Shown here one piece after another: positions 34,549-47,121 of a DNA stretch of 64,000 bases. The stretch covers positions 18,297,913-18,361,912 of the forward strand of contig CM068547.1 in NCBI GenBank assembly GCA_035048495.1, given 5' to 3'. The notes beneath the pieces were generated by a model. The model had not been told where the DNA came from. It did no database searches and saw nothing but the letters and a program-made list of their open reading frames with translations. This DNA comes from Euptelea pleiosperma. Its lineage: Eukaryota > Streptophyta > Magnoliopsida > Ranunculales > Eupteleaceae. Position numbers and translations under genes: made by a program. Numbering within the stretch: position 1 is the stretch's first letter; each line of letters starts with the position of its first letter.

Positions 34549-34574
34549 CCCTATTTCCATTAAAGGAAATAGGG
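34549..34574 (+). repeat. Core-promoter hairpin in X LTR
   Basis: Perfect 10-bp arms CCCTATTTCC / GGAAATAGGG with loop ATTAAA, just before GCTTTAAATGGAG (TATA-like). Conserved at 54580-54605. Confidence 0.8.
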
Positions 34575-34732
34575 AGCTTTAAATGGAGAAGGAGAGGGGT
34601 TCGTTCGAACCCTAATCCCCCTCCTTTCTTCTCCTTGCTTTCCCCGAAAACTTCCCCCACGTTTTCCCTCCTTCTTCTCCTTCTTTTTCTTCTTTTCCTT
34701 CTCCTTCTTCGTCATCTTCTTCACGTTGTCTA

Positions 34733-34757
34733 CCGGAGTTGCAGCCTGCAACTCCGG
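34733..34757. repeat. X-LTR palindrome, CCGGAGTTGCAG / CTGCAACTCCGG
   Basis: Perfect 12-bp arms with one central C, after a CTT-rich tract. Half copies lie near 34926, 35053 and 35378. Confidence 0.9.
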
Positions 34758-35750
34758 CCTGCAACGCCAGCCACCCCTCTCCTACTCGAACACCTTGCTG
34801 CCCAAGAGCTCCTTCACCGCCCCTTTCATCAACTGCTCCTAACGATCCTGCTGTCCATCTCATCCATCTTTCATGTGGAAAACCAGTCCGCCTCCATCAA
34901 GGATTGCTGTACACCGTCGTTACCTGCAACTCCGGCAAAAAACTGGTTCGTCTTTGCCTCTACTGCCTCAATGACTCCAGCCACCTCACACTTGCTGTAC
35001 CTCCTGCTCTCCTCCACCTCTGCAACAGCCACCAACAGGTATGTCTTCACCAGCAACTCCGGTGAATAATCGGCCGGATCTCCACCTTCTTCTCTTTAAC
35101 GTCATCACCACCACCACCATCCACGGCTGCCACCACTTGTAGCGCCTCTACGTCATCGAGCTCCGCCTACTGCATCACGCCACCCCCTTCAATAGCTAGC
35201 CACCGTCACCCTCCTCCTCTTCTTCACCGTTCTGTAGTCAAGAATAAAAGAAAAAAAAGAGAGAGAATGTAGAAGAGAAAAGGAGAAGAAGAAAGAGGGA
35301 AGATACCCCTCTTCTTGCCGCCCCTATCCTGCCTCCATCGCCATCACCCTTACTCCAACGGTTGCTGGAGTGCAACCTGCAACTCCAAACGGTGGAGTCT
35401 TCATCCAATTGCTGCCCGGTTCACCATCGTTTTTTCGGCCAGCAAACAACCCTCCTCCTCTCCTCCACCGGCTTGCAATTTCCTGCTCGCCATTGCCTTC
35501 CATCCAGCCTGCCGTACAGCTCTCCCCTCTTCTTAATCATTCTCCAAGAATAACAAAAAAAAAAGAAAAAAGAAAGGAGAATAGAAGAAGAAGGAGAAAA
35601 CACCTACCTTTCCGCAACCATCCACTACTCCATCTTTTCAAGCAACTTGCTGGATCTGACAGCAAGTTTCCTCCATTGGCCGGTACATCTGCAACTCGTG
35701 GAAGCACGATCCATGCTCCATCTTCCTTTTCCATTGGGTAAATAGCAAGG

Positions 35751-36170
35751 GTAACTTTATCTCTCTTGGTGTCTTTAGCATTTTTTTTTTCTAGATCTTC
35801 CCCTTTCTCTCTCTAGTATAATTTTTAGTTATTTCAAATTTTCAGTATTAGTTTGACATTTCGTTTAAAGCAGTGTAAGGATTGTTTGAACTAACTAAAT
35901 TTCATTCACTTTGATGGATCTTCTTTAATGTTCTTCATTCAAATTCTTTGTATTAGTTTATTTCATAATTTATAGGATATCAATAGTTTTAAAAGAAATA
36001 AAAAAAAAAATGATGTTTTAATCCATCCCATCTTTATCATCTCTCACCAATTTCAAACCAAAAAGAAAAAAAAATCTGTCATTTTATGTCCCTAATTTGC
36101 ACGAACTAATCCTAAGTGCAGACGATACCCGACACAAAACCACTGTGCAAGGAATTGTAATATTTTGCAG
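35751..36170 (+). other. Intron-like segment in X LTR leader (solo 33524)
   Basis: Donor AAGG|GTAACTTTAT, acceptor AATATTTTGCAG, 420 bp, containing ACTAATCCTAAGTGCAGACG just before the acceptor. Confidence 0.45.
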
Positions 36171-36252
36171 GTTCTACGTTCGGATTAATTACAAATATAG
36201 TTGAGATAAGGGTTTCCGTGGCAACGACCGAAAAATCCCTACTTTCAATGGA

Positions 36253-38904
36253 TGCCATACAGACTTGTACGAATGCCAAAAAAAATTTGTACTAGACCCG
36301 TGGTAGCTATGGCTTCATTCACATTATAATCCCTACAGAACATTACTTTTTTACAGAATACAAAACACCTTATCTAACAATTTTTATATGCCTCTTAGTT
36401 ATAGCCCTTCTTCATTTTATTTTTATTTTTTTTGGGTCAAAAGGATAAGATATTAAAAACAATGAGAAAATAATAGGAATGAGCATTGCATAGGACCATG
36501 CCATCAAATCTTCATACATAGCTTGACAAACAATAGGGAGGGACATCATAAAAAATAGTAGTTCCAAAAGGATATGAGAAGTAGGGGTGTCAATCCAACC
36601 CTCTTGTTAGGGGATTCAGTCCATCCCTTTGAAAGCCCTAAGACGAGGTCATTTTTATAAATTTCAAGTCCTTATAACTGGGCCAGGCCCAATTATGTAA
36701 GGCCCTTCGAAATAAGGGATGGGCCAGAATAGTACTCAGTAGAGCCCGGCCCTACTTGGTTCTGCCCAATTCTTCTACGTTCTTTTAAAAAAATTATATT
36801 CCCTAAAGCTTTTTCAAAAAATGAGACACTTGGTGTGTCATATAGATAAAATAAATTAGGTTATTCATTTTTTATGAAAAAATATATAATTTTGGAATGA
36901 TTTTGGGTCGTTCTCAAATAGTTGAACCATTCCAAAAGTAGGAACTGTGATTCCTGTAAAGAATAATTTCTTATTCTAATTTTGGCAAAGATTTCGTGTG
37001 ACATAAACATTCCTATAACCGTTCCTACGAGCACTAGTGTAGATTCGAAGTTGTCGTAGTACATATTCTTCGCCGATTACGTGAAGATTAAATAACGAAG
37101 ATTGCAAGAATCAGACAGACCGATTATTTCAATTCCCTTAGTATTGATTCGAAAAGACCTAGAGGGGGTGAATAGGTCTATTTTAAATTTAATACTAAGT
37201 TGATAATTAATAAGCATGATTTAACTTACACAAATGCGGAATACTCGAAACCAAAACCCATGGTCGCAGGGGTGAGGTAGAGTTAAAGATAAAAATAGAG
37301 AATAGTCCATATTTAGTTATGAAGTTGTTAAGTTCCATATTACAGGATTTAATTTAATTAATGCCCATTTTTGAAAGCCATATCAATTAAAAAAAAAGTC
37401 ACTAATAAATATTGGCAAATTGATGAAGAAGTCAGAAAATAAATAAAAACATAGAAAGAAAATGATATAAAATGGGTAAGTTTCTAATTTATGAAAATTT
37501 GTAGAACATATTTGCCTTGCAAAAAATTTCGAGGATTCTTTACTAGAAGTTAGAAAACCTACCACATATATGTAAAAAGTAGATTGAAAGACCTAAATGG
37601 AAAAAAAATATAAAATGTGGGTACGCAGAAATAGAATAGATACTATCTCAGTGTCCAAATTTTAGAAAATAGCTTAGGAATGCTCTTAGGACCCATGACC
37701 CCAATCTGGAAAGAATAGACATAAACACATCTACTGAAATTTTTTCAAGAGTTCTTCAAAGAAAATTCAAAAGATCAGAAGCCCTGAAGTTGAACTTCAG
37801 AAATCTGCAGACAGAATGCACAAAAAGTAGTTCAAAGTGTATTAGTCTAAAAAAACTAGTAGTCGTGTCACTGCTTGTTGCTTAATGAACGAGCCCGCTT
37901 TTGCTCAATGACTCATTGAGCAAAAATGCTGAACAATATGTTGCACCATCAGTTACACCATGAAAAAGTATTTTCTCTATTTTCAAAAATTAAAAACACA
38001 ATTTTCAAGAGCACTTTTGCTCAACATGTGATTGAGCAAAGGCGGACTCCTACCAACAAATAGGAAGGGGGTGATCGAGTTTTCATTCAAACAAATTAAT
38101 TGTGATTAAGATACTAATTAGCTCATTGACCTCATGATTATGGACATTGTGGATGAGATCTACTATATTCCACCCTTATATATAGTTTAAGAAAAGGTCC
38201 TTTCTCAAGTCATTGGGTATACAAGGACGGATTTGAACCACTTAACCCTAGTAAGCTATTCGACATATAGAAAAAAATACGACATGGGAGAAGTTCAAGT
38301 ATAATACAAACTTGTCTTCAGAAATACGTTTGAAAAATCGGCGTCAAGAATGAAATAAAGTAAAAAATGTAACAAGAATGGGTTATTTTGCATTATTTTC
38401 AAAATTCAAAATAAGGTTTGTTCCAATATTTCGGCCACAATACGGGTTTAATATGGGTATAAAAATGTTTTGGTAAAATACGCGAAGTTTACTAAAGATT
38501 AATTTGAATAATACAACAGTATAATATGGATTGTTAAAATACATCAAATACGCGTATTAAAAGAGTTTATGGATGAGAGAAATTGGGGAAAAATGACCTA
38601 GAGATGAAAGGGAAGAAGATTTGGGAGAGAATGAAGAAATGATAGGAGAAAGGAGCTTAAATACTAAAAAAGAGAGTTCGGGTTCGGGATTACAAGCTGC
38701 GGTCAACCGGTCTGGCCAAAAATGGTCCAGAGCAAAGGATGCGGTCACCCAATGTTTCACCGCGGTTGCCTGGTCCAAAATCTTTAAGACCCACCAAAAG
38801 TCCAAATTTTTTGGTCTTAAATTAAAATATTCTCTAAAAAGCAATATTGAAAGATTTAGGGGCTTTTGTGGAGGTTTTGACTGGTACAAGAGTTGGTATT
38901 AGTT
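36253..38904. other. Unassigned A/T-rich sequence
   Basis: No gene recognised. A GTAGGGGTGTCAAT word near 36581 resembles one end of a hAT-type element, but no partner end was found. 37150-37190 (CCTAGAGGGGGTGAATAGGTC-like) resembles a common dispersed plant repeat. The frames at 38557-38902 match nothing I know. Confidence 0.4.
37899..37925. repeat. 27-bp near-perfect palindrome
   Basis: Arms TTTTGCTCAATGA / TCATTGAGCAAAA around a single C. A related weaker hairpin (TTGCTCAA / TTGAGCAA) lies near 38016-38038. Confidence 0.9.
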
Positions 38905-39250
38905 GATGGTGACCTCTATAGTGTGTTTCCACAGGTCAATGCAATATGACACGATCAGGTTCAGCAACTTGTAGTCCTCCAACATATCAAGAGCGGCTAG
39001 AGTAGTAACAATCTGAATGCAGTGGCCACAAAGAGTCTCTGTCACCTTGACAAGGTAGTAGAGCTCATTGGTATATGAAGGATAAAACTTTGGAATGTCG
39101 GTGTAGTCGACTCGAGGAATGTCTAGCTAGATGACAATCGAATCTGGCATGACAATGAACTGTTGACTAGTCACCAATGTCTAGAAGGAGGTTGTATCAA
39201 ACTCGACCTCATGCACTGTTCGAATAAAACTGGTGAACCAGTGGAGGGTT
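38905..39250 (-). pseudogene. Degenerate coding-like remnant left of copia
   Basis: The minus strand reads as a mostly open frame with at least two stops (HATLHWFTSFIRTVHEVEFD..., FYPSYTNELYYLVKVTETLC, ...). Composition looks coding, possibly from an older transposon, but I do not recognise it. It ends at the copia LTR, so it was the target. Confidence 0.3.
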
Positions 39251-39255
39251 GCATG

Positions 39256-39626
39256 TGTTGGATCAATCGAAAGATATGGTAGGCCTTGTTGTAGGTTATG
39301 GAGAGGAGAGGGTTTTAGAGGCTTAGTATGGAGTCTGAAGAGCTTTATTTCATATAACTTCTCTGAACAATTACAATGCATGACCTATTTATAGGTCTTT
39401 AAAGAACATTCTAGACCATAGATAATTCTAGATTTTGGACATATTCTAGAGAGACTAGACTTTTTCATAGATTCTAGACTTTTCTATGGATATTTTCTAA
39501 GTCATAACTCTAGATTTTTCTATAGATATTTACTAGGAAGACTTTAGAAACTATCTAGACATGGAAGACTCTAGAAACTATCTAGATGGTACTTCTAAAA
39601 TTACAAATTACATATTATTTTCAACA
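39256..39626 (-). mobile_element. 3' LTR of copia element
   Basis: On the minus strand TGTTGAAAATAATATG...GATCCAACA, 371 bp. The inner end of the 5' LTR at 63894-64000 matches it closely. Confidence 0.9.
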
Positions 39627-39635
39627 CCCCTTCTT
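39627..39635 (-). other. Polypurine tract of copia element
   Basis: AAGAAGGGG directly before the 3' LTR on the minus strand. Confidence 0.85.
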
Positions 39636-42218
39636 AATTTGTAATTTTCATACATTCTCGGAAGTACTTGAATTTTTCTGCTGTAATTGCTTTGGTGAAG
39701 ATATCTGCATGTTGTTCGTCTATCTTACAAAACTTCAGCTTGATTTCTTTGCCTTCAACCAATTCTCTGATGAAATGATGTCTCAACTCAATACGCTTTG
39801 ATCTACTGTGGAAGATTGGGTTCTTAGTCATAGCAATTGTTGACATATTATCGCAATAAACTGTTGTGGGTGAGTCCTGTACTTGCTGTAGGTCGGCCAA
39901 TATCCTTCTTAACCAAATTGCTTCACATGCTGTACTTGCGGCTGATATATATTTTGCTTCAGCTATGATAGTGCCACCGTATTCTGCTTCTTTGATGACC
40001 ATGTTATGACTTTTGTTCCTAAGCAAAAGACATATCCTGAAGTACTTTTTCTGTCATCGATTGATCCTGCCCAATCACTGTCTGTGTAGCCAATTAAGCT
40101 ATTGTCTTCTTCCTTTACATATCTGATCCCAAAGTCCTTTGTTCTTTTGATAAACCTGAGTATTCTGTTAGCTGCAGTATAATGCAGTTTGCTTGGCTCA
40201 CTCATAAATCGAGAAACCACACCGACTGCATGGACGATGTCGGGTCTTGTATTGGTGAGATAGATCAGCGAGCCAACAAGGCTTCGATAGAGGGATGCGT
40301 CCACCTTTTGAGCTTCATCATTGTTGGAAAGCTTTTTATTCACAGCCATTGGTGTAGCTACTGGCTTGCAATGAGTCATATTGAATTTTTTCAAGAGATC
40401 TTCAACGTACTTTTCTTGTGAGATAAAGATGCCTTCATATGATTGTCTTACTTGTATTCCGAGAAAATATTTCATCAGGCCCAAATCAGTCATCTCATAT
40501 TCTTTTAGCATAGCATTCTTGAAGTTTTTGTCCATTTTTGTTTTAGTGTTGGCATAAATTCAGTCATCAACATAAATACAGACTATGAGAAAGTCGTGCG
40601 TACCTTCCTTTTTGACATAGAGTGATGGCTCACTTGGGCTTCTTTTGAATCTATTTTGCCGAAACCAACGATCAATTTTGTTGTTCCAAGCTCGTGGTGC
40701 TTGCTTCAGGCCATATAATGCCTTTCAAAGACGATAGACTTTTTCTTCGTTTCCTTTCTCCACGTAGCCTTGAGGTTGTTCAACATATACTTCTTCTTCA
40801 AGTTTTCCATTTAGGAATGCTGACTTGACATCCAATTGATAGACTTTCATCATCAGCTGTGCTACAAGAGCCAATATTGTTCGAATTGCCTCCATCCGAG
40901 CAACTGGAGTGAATGTCTCATTGAAATCTATTCCTGGTTGCTGGGAATAGCCTTTTGCAACCAATCGAGCTTTATGTTTCTGAATTGAGCCATTTTCATT
41001 ATACTTGATCTTATAGATCCATTTTAGCCCAATGATTTCTTTCTCTTTGGGACGATCAACAAGTTCCCATGTGCCATTTTTCTTAATGACTTTGATTTTT
41101 TCATTCATTGCTTTTACCCAAACTTCTTCTTTTGCTGCTTCTTCAAACTTTTGTGGTTCATAAGCGATAAATGCAACATCAGAAGATTCATAAATTTCTC
41201 TTAAAGATCGTACCTTTCTTGGTGGTGTACTTGAATCTAATGATCTTGGGCTTGATCTTGATGAACTTGATCTGGATGGTGAAGTACTTGGAGTACTTAG
41301 TTCCTCTGGTGTTGATGATGCTTCTCCATCGTCGAGGATCTTTGGTTCTTCAACATCATTCTCCCAACTCCATGTCTTTAACTCATCAAATATGACATCT
41401 CTAGAAATCACCAACTCACTTGTTTTTGGGTTAAATAGCCTATAAGCCTTAGACTCCTCGCTATATCCAATAAAGATACTTTTCTCCTTTTTGATCAAAA
41501 TTTTCTCTATGTTGAGATGGTATGTGAGCATATGCAATGTATCCAAAGATTTCGAGAGAATTTACCTCCGATTTTTGCTTGTGCCATGCTTCAAAAGGTG
41601 TTTTGTCCAAGATGGCTTTTGTAGGTGATTTGTTGAGAATGAAGATAGCGGTATTGACAGCTTCAGCCTAGAACTTGTTAGGGAGCCCTTTGCCTTTGAT
41701 CATACTTCGAGCCATCTCCACGATAGTACAATTTCTTCATTCCGCCATGCCATTTTGTTATGGAGTGTACCTTACAGTTAATTCTCTTTTGATTCTAGTT
41801 TCCCTGCAATATCTTTGAAACTCCTTTGATGTGAATTCTCCACCACGATCCGTCCTTAGTACCTTCAACTGATGTCCATTCTATTTTTCTGCGAACGCCT
41901 TGAATTGCAAAAATATATAAAATGCTTCTGACTTTTGCTCTAGAAAGTATACCCACATCATCCTGCTAAAATCATCAACAAAGAGAATGAAATATCTTTT
42001 CTTGTTAATGGATGGCGTTCGAGTCGGTCCACATATATCGGCATGAACCAATTCAAGACGGGTTTGGCTCTCCAAGATGACTTGGCGAATGATAGCCTAT
42101 GCAGCTTTCCATATATGCATCCTTCACATATTTTATCGTCACTATGAATATAAGGAAGACCAATCACCATATTTTTGTTCTTTAGTACCTTTAGTGCTCT
42201 ATAATTCAAATGGCCATA
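39634..42218 (-). pseudogene. Copia pol: integrase, reverse transcriptase, RNase H
   Basis: Read on the minus strand. The integrase zinc region continues from 56215 (HLNYRALKVL, ICEGCIYGKLHR), then the core (LVHADICGP, TDRGGEF). RT starts near 41050 ([35 protein letters not shown]) and has the catalytic YVDD followed at once by a TGA. RNase H has GYTDSDWAGS and ends AEAKYISAASTACEAIW...VYCDNMSTIAM with a frameshift near 40000. Several stops lie in the integrase C-terminal part (41550-41880). Inactive. Confidence 0.9.
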
Positions 42219-42319
42219 TGATATTCGCTCAAAAGTGCTTTGATAGTAGGTATTTTCCGCGTCGTTGGTTACGGAAACCCTAACTTCAACACATTTTTAA
42301 TTTATCCGAGACATTTAAC

Positions 42320-42814
42320 CTGTAAAATGAGCAGTTTTGCATAGTGGCTCGTGTCGGATGTCGATCCGCACTCGGGGTTAGTGTGCGTAATTAAGGACAT
42401 AAAATGACGGGTTTTTCTCAAAAATTACTAAAAAGAAGAGATGGAAGGGTGAGAATGATGATCACGGGATTAAAATATGATTGATTTTATAAATTTTAGA
42501 GGGAACCATTATCTGCTAAAATGATGAGAGAGAAAATAAGAAGAACATAACATAATAAGCAAAACTAATGAAATTAACCATCTTTATTAAAATGAAAAGT
42601 AACTTACAATAACCTTGAATCTGATTGATGCATAAATAAATTTCAAAAATTAACTAGAAAGCATGAAATAGAAGGGAAATAGAGAGAGAAAGGTAGAGAA
42701 AGAGGAGGTCTATTCTAGAGAGAGAAAGTGGAAGGAGAGAGTCTAAAGAGGAGAGAGAAAGCGAGAAGGAGATGAAGGTTTAGAGGAACTAGATTGTAGA
42801 TGGTAGAATCTTAC
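42320..42814 (-). other. Intron-like segment in X LTR leader (C, 3' LTR)
   Basis: On the minus strand donor CAAAG|GTAAGATTC (42814) and acceptor CTCATTTTACAG (42320), 495 bp. The 5' LTR copy is at 50753-51247, where splicing would matter. Confidence 0.5.
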
Positions 42815-43192
42815 CTTTGGCACTTATCGAAAGTGGATGATGGAGTTTTGACCCTTGATTTACCAATCAAGGGTGGATCAGCCAAGGTGATAATGAAGAG
42901 GCTGTCCCGAGTGCATGCACCATTCCATGGATGAACGACGTTGCAGGAGGGATTTTAGGGGGGGGGGCAGCGAGGCTGGCTATGGTTGATGGCGTTGTGA
43001 TGCACATGTGGTGCACCACCATCTCTTCCCGGATCTGCACTTGCACTTGCACAGTTTCAGGCACGGGCTAGAGATTTGCAGGGCAATGAAGATGGAGATC
43101 GTGGTGGAGCTGAAATGGCTGCAAGGAGGTGCTGATTCGGCCAAGGTAAGGTGAGGGCAGACGTCCTATTCTTCTTCTCTTTTCTGGTTCTC

Positions 43193-43243
<51 letters not shown>

Positions 43244-43244
<1 letters not shown>

Positions 43245-43269
43245 CGGAGTTGCAGACCTGCAACTCCGG
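43244..43269. repeat. X-LTR palindrome, CCGGAGTTGCAG / CTGCAACTCCGG
   Basis: Perfect 12-bp arms with centre AC, directly after a poly-T tract (43200-43242). Confidence 0.92.
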
Positions 43270-45143
43270 TAGTGGAGATTTGTGGGAGATATGGCAGTTG
43301 GAGAGAGAAGGTTGCAGGTCTGTGGAGGAGATGAGGATTGCAACGCCCTTCAAGTGGCTAGGTCCTGGAGTTACAGCTAGATGGAGAGAAGGTAGCAACG
43401 TTGGTGGTTGCTGACTTTAATGGTGCCGGCCGGAGTTGCAGAAAACACACCGGAGCTCTTGAAGATCGTGGGAACGTGTAGCATGTGCACGTTACAGTAG
43501 AAACAATAGTGGAAAAGATGGAAAGGGTTGCAGGCGACAACCTCTTCGTGGGAGCAATGGAGAGGGAGACGTGGGGTGAGATAGTGAGAGTCCGCCGGAG
43601 TGGCAGTCCGCCGGATTTACAGAGAAGGTGATCACCGGTTGAAGGAGCACGTACAATGTGCTGGTGGTTGCGGCAGTAGCTCGTGGAGACGCCGGAGATG
43701 ATGATCGATTTGATGAAGATGGAGAGATCAAGGGGGATGAGATGAGAGAGAGAGGAAGGAGAGAAAGAGAGATGAGATAGGAGCTACCGGTGTCGGCCTG
43801 CAACTCTTGCAGTCCTGATATGGTGGTGGCCAGCAGCGAGGTTTGATACAACGGTGCAGGGGTGCTAGTCGTGATGGACGTTGCACTGTGCTGGGTGGTG
43901 GTGACAGCCCAAACCAGCAATGGTTTTCGGAGAGAATCCGATGGACAATGGGAGAGACGGCTAAGAGGTTTTAGATTGGGGGAGATGAGAAGAGAGAACC
44001 GTCCTCCTCTTCGCCCTCCTCACTTCTCTTTCTAATATACTAAGACCCTAGGGTTTAGAGTGAATAGGGACCGTTAGATCATCTTCTCAATTCTCTTTCA
44101 CCTTGTTTTCAATTATAGGGAAATATCCCATGTATTTGATGATGTATCACTCCTCATGCAGCACCCTCCAGCAACTTTTTCTCCTCTCTTCCTTGTCTTT
44201 TGGTAACCAATTAGTTACCCAAAACGATTCAACCCCTTGCATTCTTTCCTCCCTCTTTCATAGTAGCAGCCATCCACCTTAATTGATTGCTAAAGTCTTT
44301 CCTTTGGTAAAAATAGCAACTTCCTTTTCACTTCTTCTTTTTAGAAAATATTTCTTCAATGGTTCCTATGCTCCAATCTACCTTGCACTTCAAAGCTAAA
44401 GCTAATCCAGCAACTCTTAGATATTTAGACCAATCACATGGAAACCCGATTGTTTATAACAACATCACCCTCAATCGACGTATAGCAACTTGAATGAACA
44501 CTCGGTCTATAATCTTAGCCCACCAACTTGGTTCACACAAGGGTCCAACACCCTGGCCTATTGATTTGGTCCACGGTGTGGGTTATCTTCATGAGTTTCC
44601 ATGTATGCCACATTATCACTGATCTCACTGTCCATTTGTCTTGTTTCCATCATGTTTTAAACTCATTAACTTGATAGAGCTTTCCTTTTTGTGGGCCCAT
44701 CAACATGTTCTACTTGCCCATTATCTTGATGTCCAAGAACTTGAGTTGTGTTGTTCCAATTTCATCGGTCCATCTTGTTTGTTATCCAACGTTATCTGAG
44801 CGAGCATAGTTCCCTGGTCTATGTGATCATCTTTGATTTGGACAAGTTTGGTAGCGAGCTTCTGTGGTTGATTACGGGCCTGCAGTTCTCGAGAATCGTC
44901 TGCTTCGGTTTCCTACAATAACAACAGGCACGTAATGAGGCTTTATCAGAATGACTTCATGTCTAGACTTTCGAAAATGTGTTTAATGCATGCAAATATA
45001 CCATTTCGTCCAGCAAAGTGTGTTCTACGCAACAAAAGAGACTCTTACGTAGAAAAGTGGATAATTAGAGCAGTTTTACGTAGGAGAGTGCGATAATGCT
45101 AACAGGATAAGTGCTTAAAATAAGCACTTTTGAGCGAATATCA

Positions 45144-46600
45144 CAACCCCCAACCAGCATATTGCCAATCCTTGGCAATTAGTGCGAAATAAGTGAGCTT
45201 AAAAGGGCTCTGCACATGCTGCACACTTTCTCAAATTAGCTCAGGGAAAACACCGTTCGTCAAATCATTGAATGGATGCAAAAACAGTTACATGCTAGCG
45301 AAGAGTTTGAAAGTTTTGGCAAGACTACAGACTGATAATCGTGACTCAGAATAGTCAGACTCTGCGTGTGTGTGTGCTCAACATTCTCATCATCCGACAG
45401 TAAAGATTTCCAGATCACCTCTAAGTTTTTATGCCTCGACCTCAAATCTCACATGTTTAGCACTCAGAATAGAATCACACAAGAAGGGTTTTCTTCTTTT
45501 CTCTCAATTTATATGTGAGGAGATGTATTTAATATAAAGAGGCAAAAGATCTCACATATGTTTTATTTGAAGGAAGGACATCTTTAACAGAAGAAGATCT
45601 CATGATTGGAATACCACTTCACTCGGGAACGTCAGATCAAACTCTATAGCTTCTCTTTCTCCAATCTCCACATTTTATGATCGTGCTATCCTAGAATCAA
45701 GTAGGACTTTCCTGGGTTGTAATGAGGCTTAGGTCAGGTGTAGAAAAATAAAGGTATACAGGATTTCAAAGATCTTGAGAGGATATTGCCATTTTCTTGA
45801 ATTTTTCCTGCGACGTAACACCATTATCTGGTTCTTTTTCCTTTTTTCGTATTTTTCTCTTTTTCTTGATATTTCTGAGACTGCTCAATTTCTTTTCAGC
45901 TCTTCTTCATACTTTCTTTTCATATTTTGTTTTCAGCTTGAACCACTTTCTTTTCCTTTTGATTCTTCTTCTTTACTTTTCTTTTCACGGTACACCCACA
46001 TCAGTTATTCTTTTGTCCATCTCAAAATAAGGGTAGCCAGTCATGTTTCGTAGCTAGACTGGATTTTAGGTTGATGGGTTTACAAAGAAAAGGCTTTTAT
46101 AGAATGGCTCAAGGGGTTTCTAGTGAAGTATAATTCAGGTGAGTAAAAAGGCTGAATGGTTCAGAAAAATGGCCTAAATCATTTTCTAAGGTTTGCACTA
46201 TCATGTATACTGTCTTGACTGGATATAGAGAAGGTTCTGTCGTAGTAATCCAATGTTGATGTCGTTCCGAGTTTTATGATCGAAGCAAAAGATAATGAGA
46301 TCTCTCAACGAATATTGCGGGCATGAAGAATAGTGAGTCATCCATTGACTCAGGATTATTGTATAACTCTCTGAAATGATTAAAGGCTCGAAAACTCACT
46401 GGGTTAGGTCTCCACAATTCTTCTCACAGGATCTCTAGAGTTTCAAAACTTAGGATGACTCTGATGTTGATAGTGTACAATTGTGCCGAATCTGAGTTTT
46501 TCTAAGTTTTCAAACCTGCTGTAGTCACGCTTGAATTGACTCAACGCTAACTTTAAACAAAAATTGACATCCTCAATACTGACTTAACGGAGGTTTTCAG
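45144..46600 (-). other. 3' untranslated internal region of C
   Basis: No gene recognised. 45144-45986 matches the internal end of A. It begins with the polypurine tract and hairpin, then A/T-rich sequence. Confidence 0.7.
45161..45179 (-). repeat. Conserved hairpin upstream of polypurine tract (C)
   Basis: ATTGCCAA / TTGGCAAT arms, as in A and B. Confidence 0.85.
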
Positions 46601-46683
46601 CTAATCAAAGTCAGGGTATTTGACACATTTTTTTGAAATTCTAGAAAACTTTTGGAGAACATCGGAAATTACCCCAAAAACAA

Positions 46684-46725
<42 letters not shown>

Positions 46726-46945
46726 CAAAATGAAGACATGAGTTTTGGTAAATACCCACCCCCAACCAAAATACAGCACCGTCCTCGGTGCTCATGACCG
46801 GGACATAAAATGATGAAAAATCAGTGATGATGATGCAAAGGTTCAGGGAGGATGTTACCAAGTCGGCAGAAACTCGACAGTGTGTGGTACCTGATGATCG
46901 GAAGAATGAATGTACCTGCATTGCCAAAGATATAACAATAATCAC
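46601..46945 (-). other. Conserved small ORF / structured region (C)
   Basis: Counterpart of 24032-24316 in B (shared MSTEDGA, FWLGVG). Hairpins AGCACCG/CGGTGCT (46775-46792) and TTTTGGT/ACCAAAA (46743-46771) are kept. A 40-nt poly-T (46686-46725) disrupts the 3' part of the frame. Confidence 0.45.
46686..46725. repeat. Poly-T tract (40 nt)
   Basis: Uninterrupted T run. B has a short A-rich stretch at the matching place. Confidence 0.95.
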
Positions 46946-47029
46946 AAATGCATGAGACTCATGTACTCTAGGAATACCGGAATTGCCTTTCCGAAAGCGC
47001 TAAGTTTTACGTCTTCAGCCAGACATGAC

Positions 47030-47050
47030 GGGGGTATATCAAGTACCCCC
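47030..47050 (-). repeat. Conserved post-ORF hairpin (C)
   Basis: GGGGGTA / TACCCCC arms with a 7-nt loop, matching 23919-23939 in B. Confidence 0.8.
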
Positions 47051-47121
47051 AACCAGGATAAAACTCATGGAGACTGAGTGAATCTGCAGCCTTCCTGACA
47101 CCTAAGGTGGAACGGAAACAA

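Larger units (their letters stand above)
33524..36247 (+). mobile_element. Solo X-family LTR
   Basis: TGATATTCGCTTAAAAG...AAATCCCTACTTTCA, 2724 bp, TSD ATGGA at 33519-33523 and 36248-36252. U3, CTT-rich leader with palindrome, intron-like segment and U5 are all present. Proline-, serine- and cysteine-rich short frames at 34539-35741 are leader by-products. Confidence 0.93.
42241..45143 (-). mobile_element. 3' LTR of element C
   Basis: Plus-strand TGATAGTAGGTATTTTCC...GCGAATATCA, 2903 bp. The long poly-T at 43200-43242 creates lysine-rich frames that are not genes. Confidence 0.95.

Noticed and set aside
36581..36740. hAT-type MITE starting TAGGGGTGTCAAT
   Set aside because: Only one end visible; no inverted partner or 8-bp TSD.
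43057..43414. Lysine- or phenylalanine-rich frames in LTRs of C
   Set aside because: Produced by the poly-T tract next to the palindrome.
43492..43920. 142-codon frame repeated at 51920-52348
   Set aside because: Duplicated only because both LTRs of C carry it; not seen in other X LTRs.
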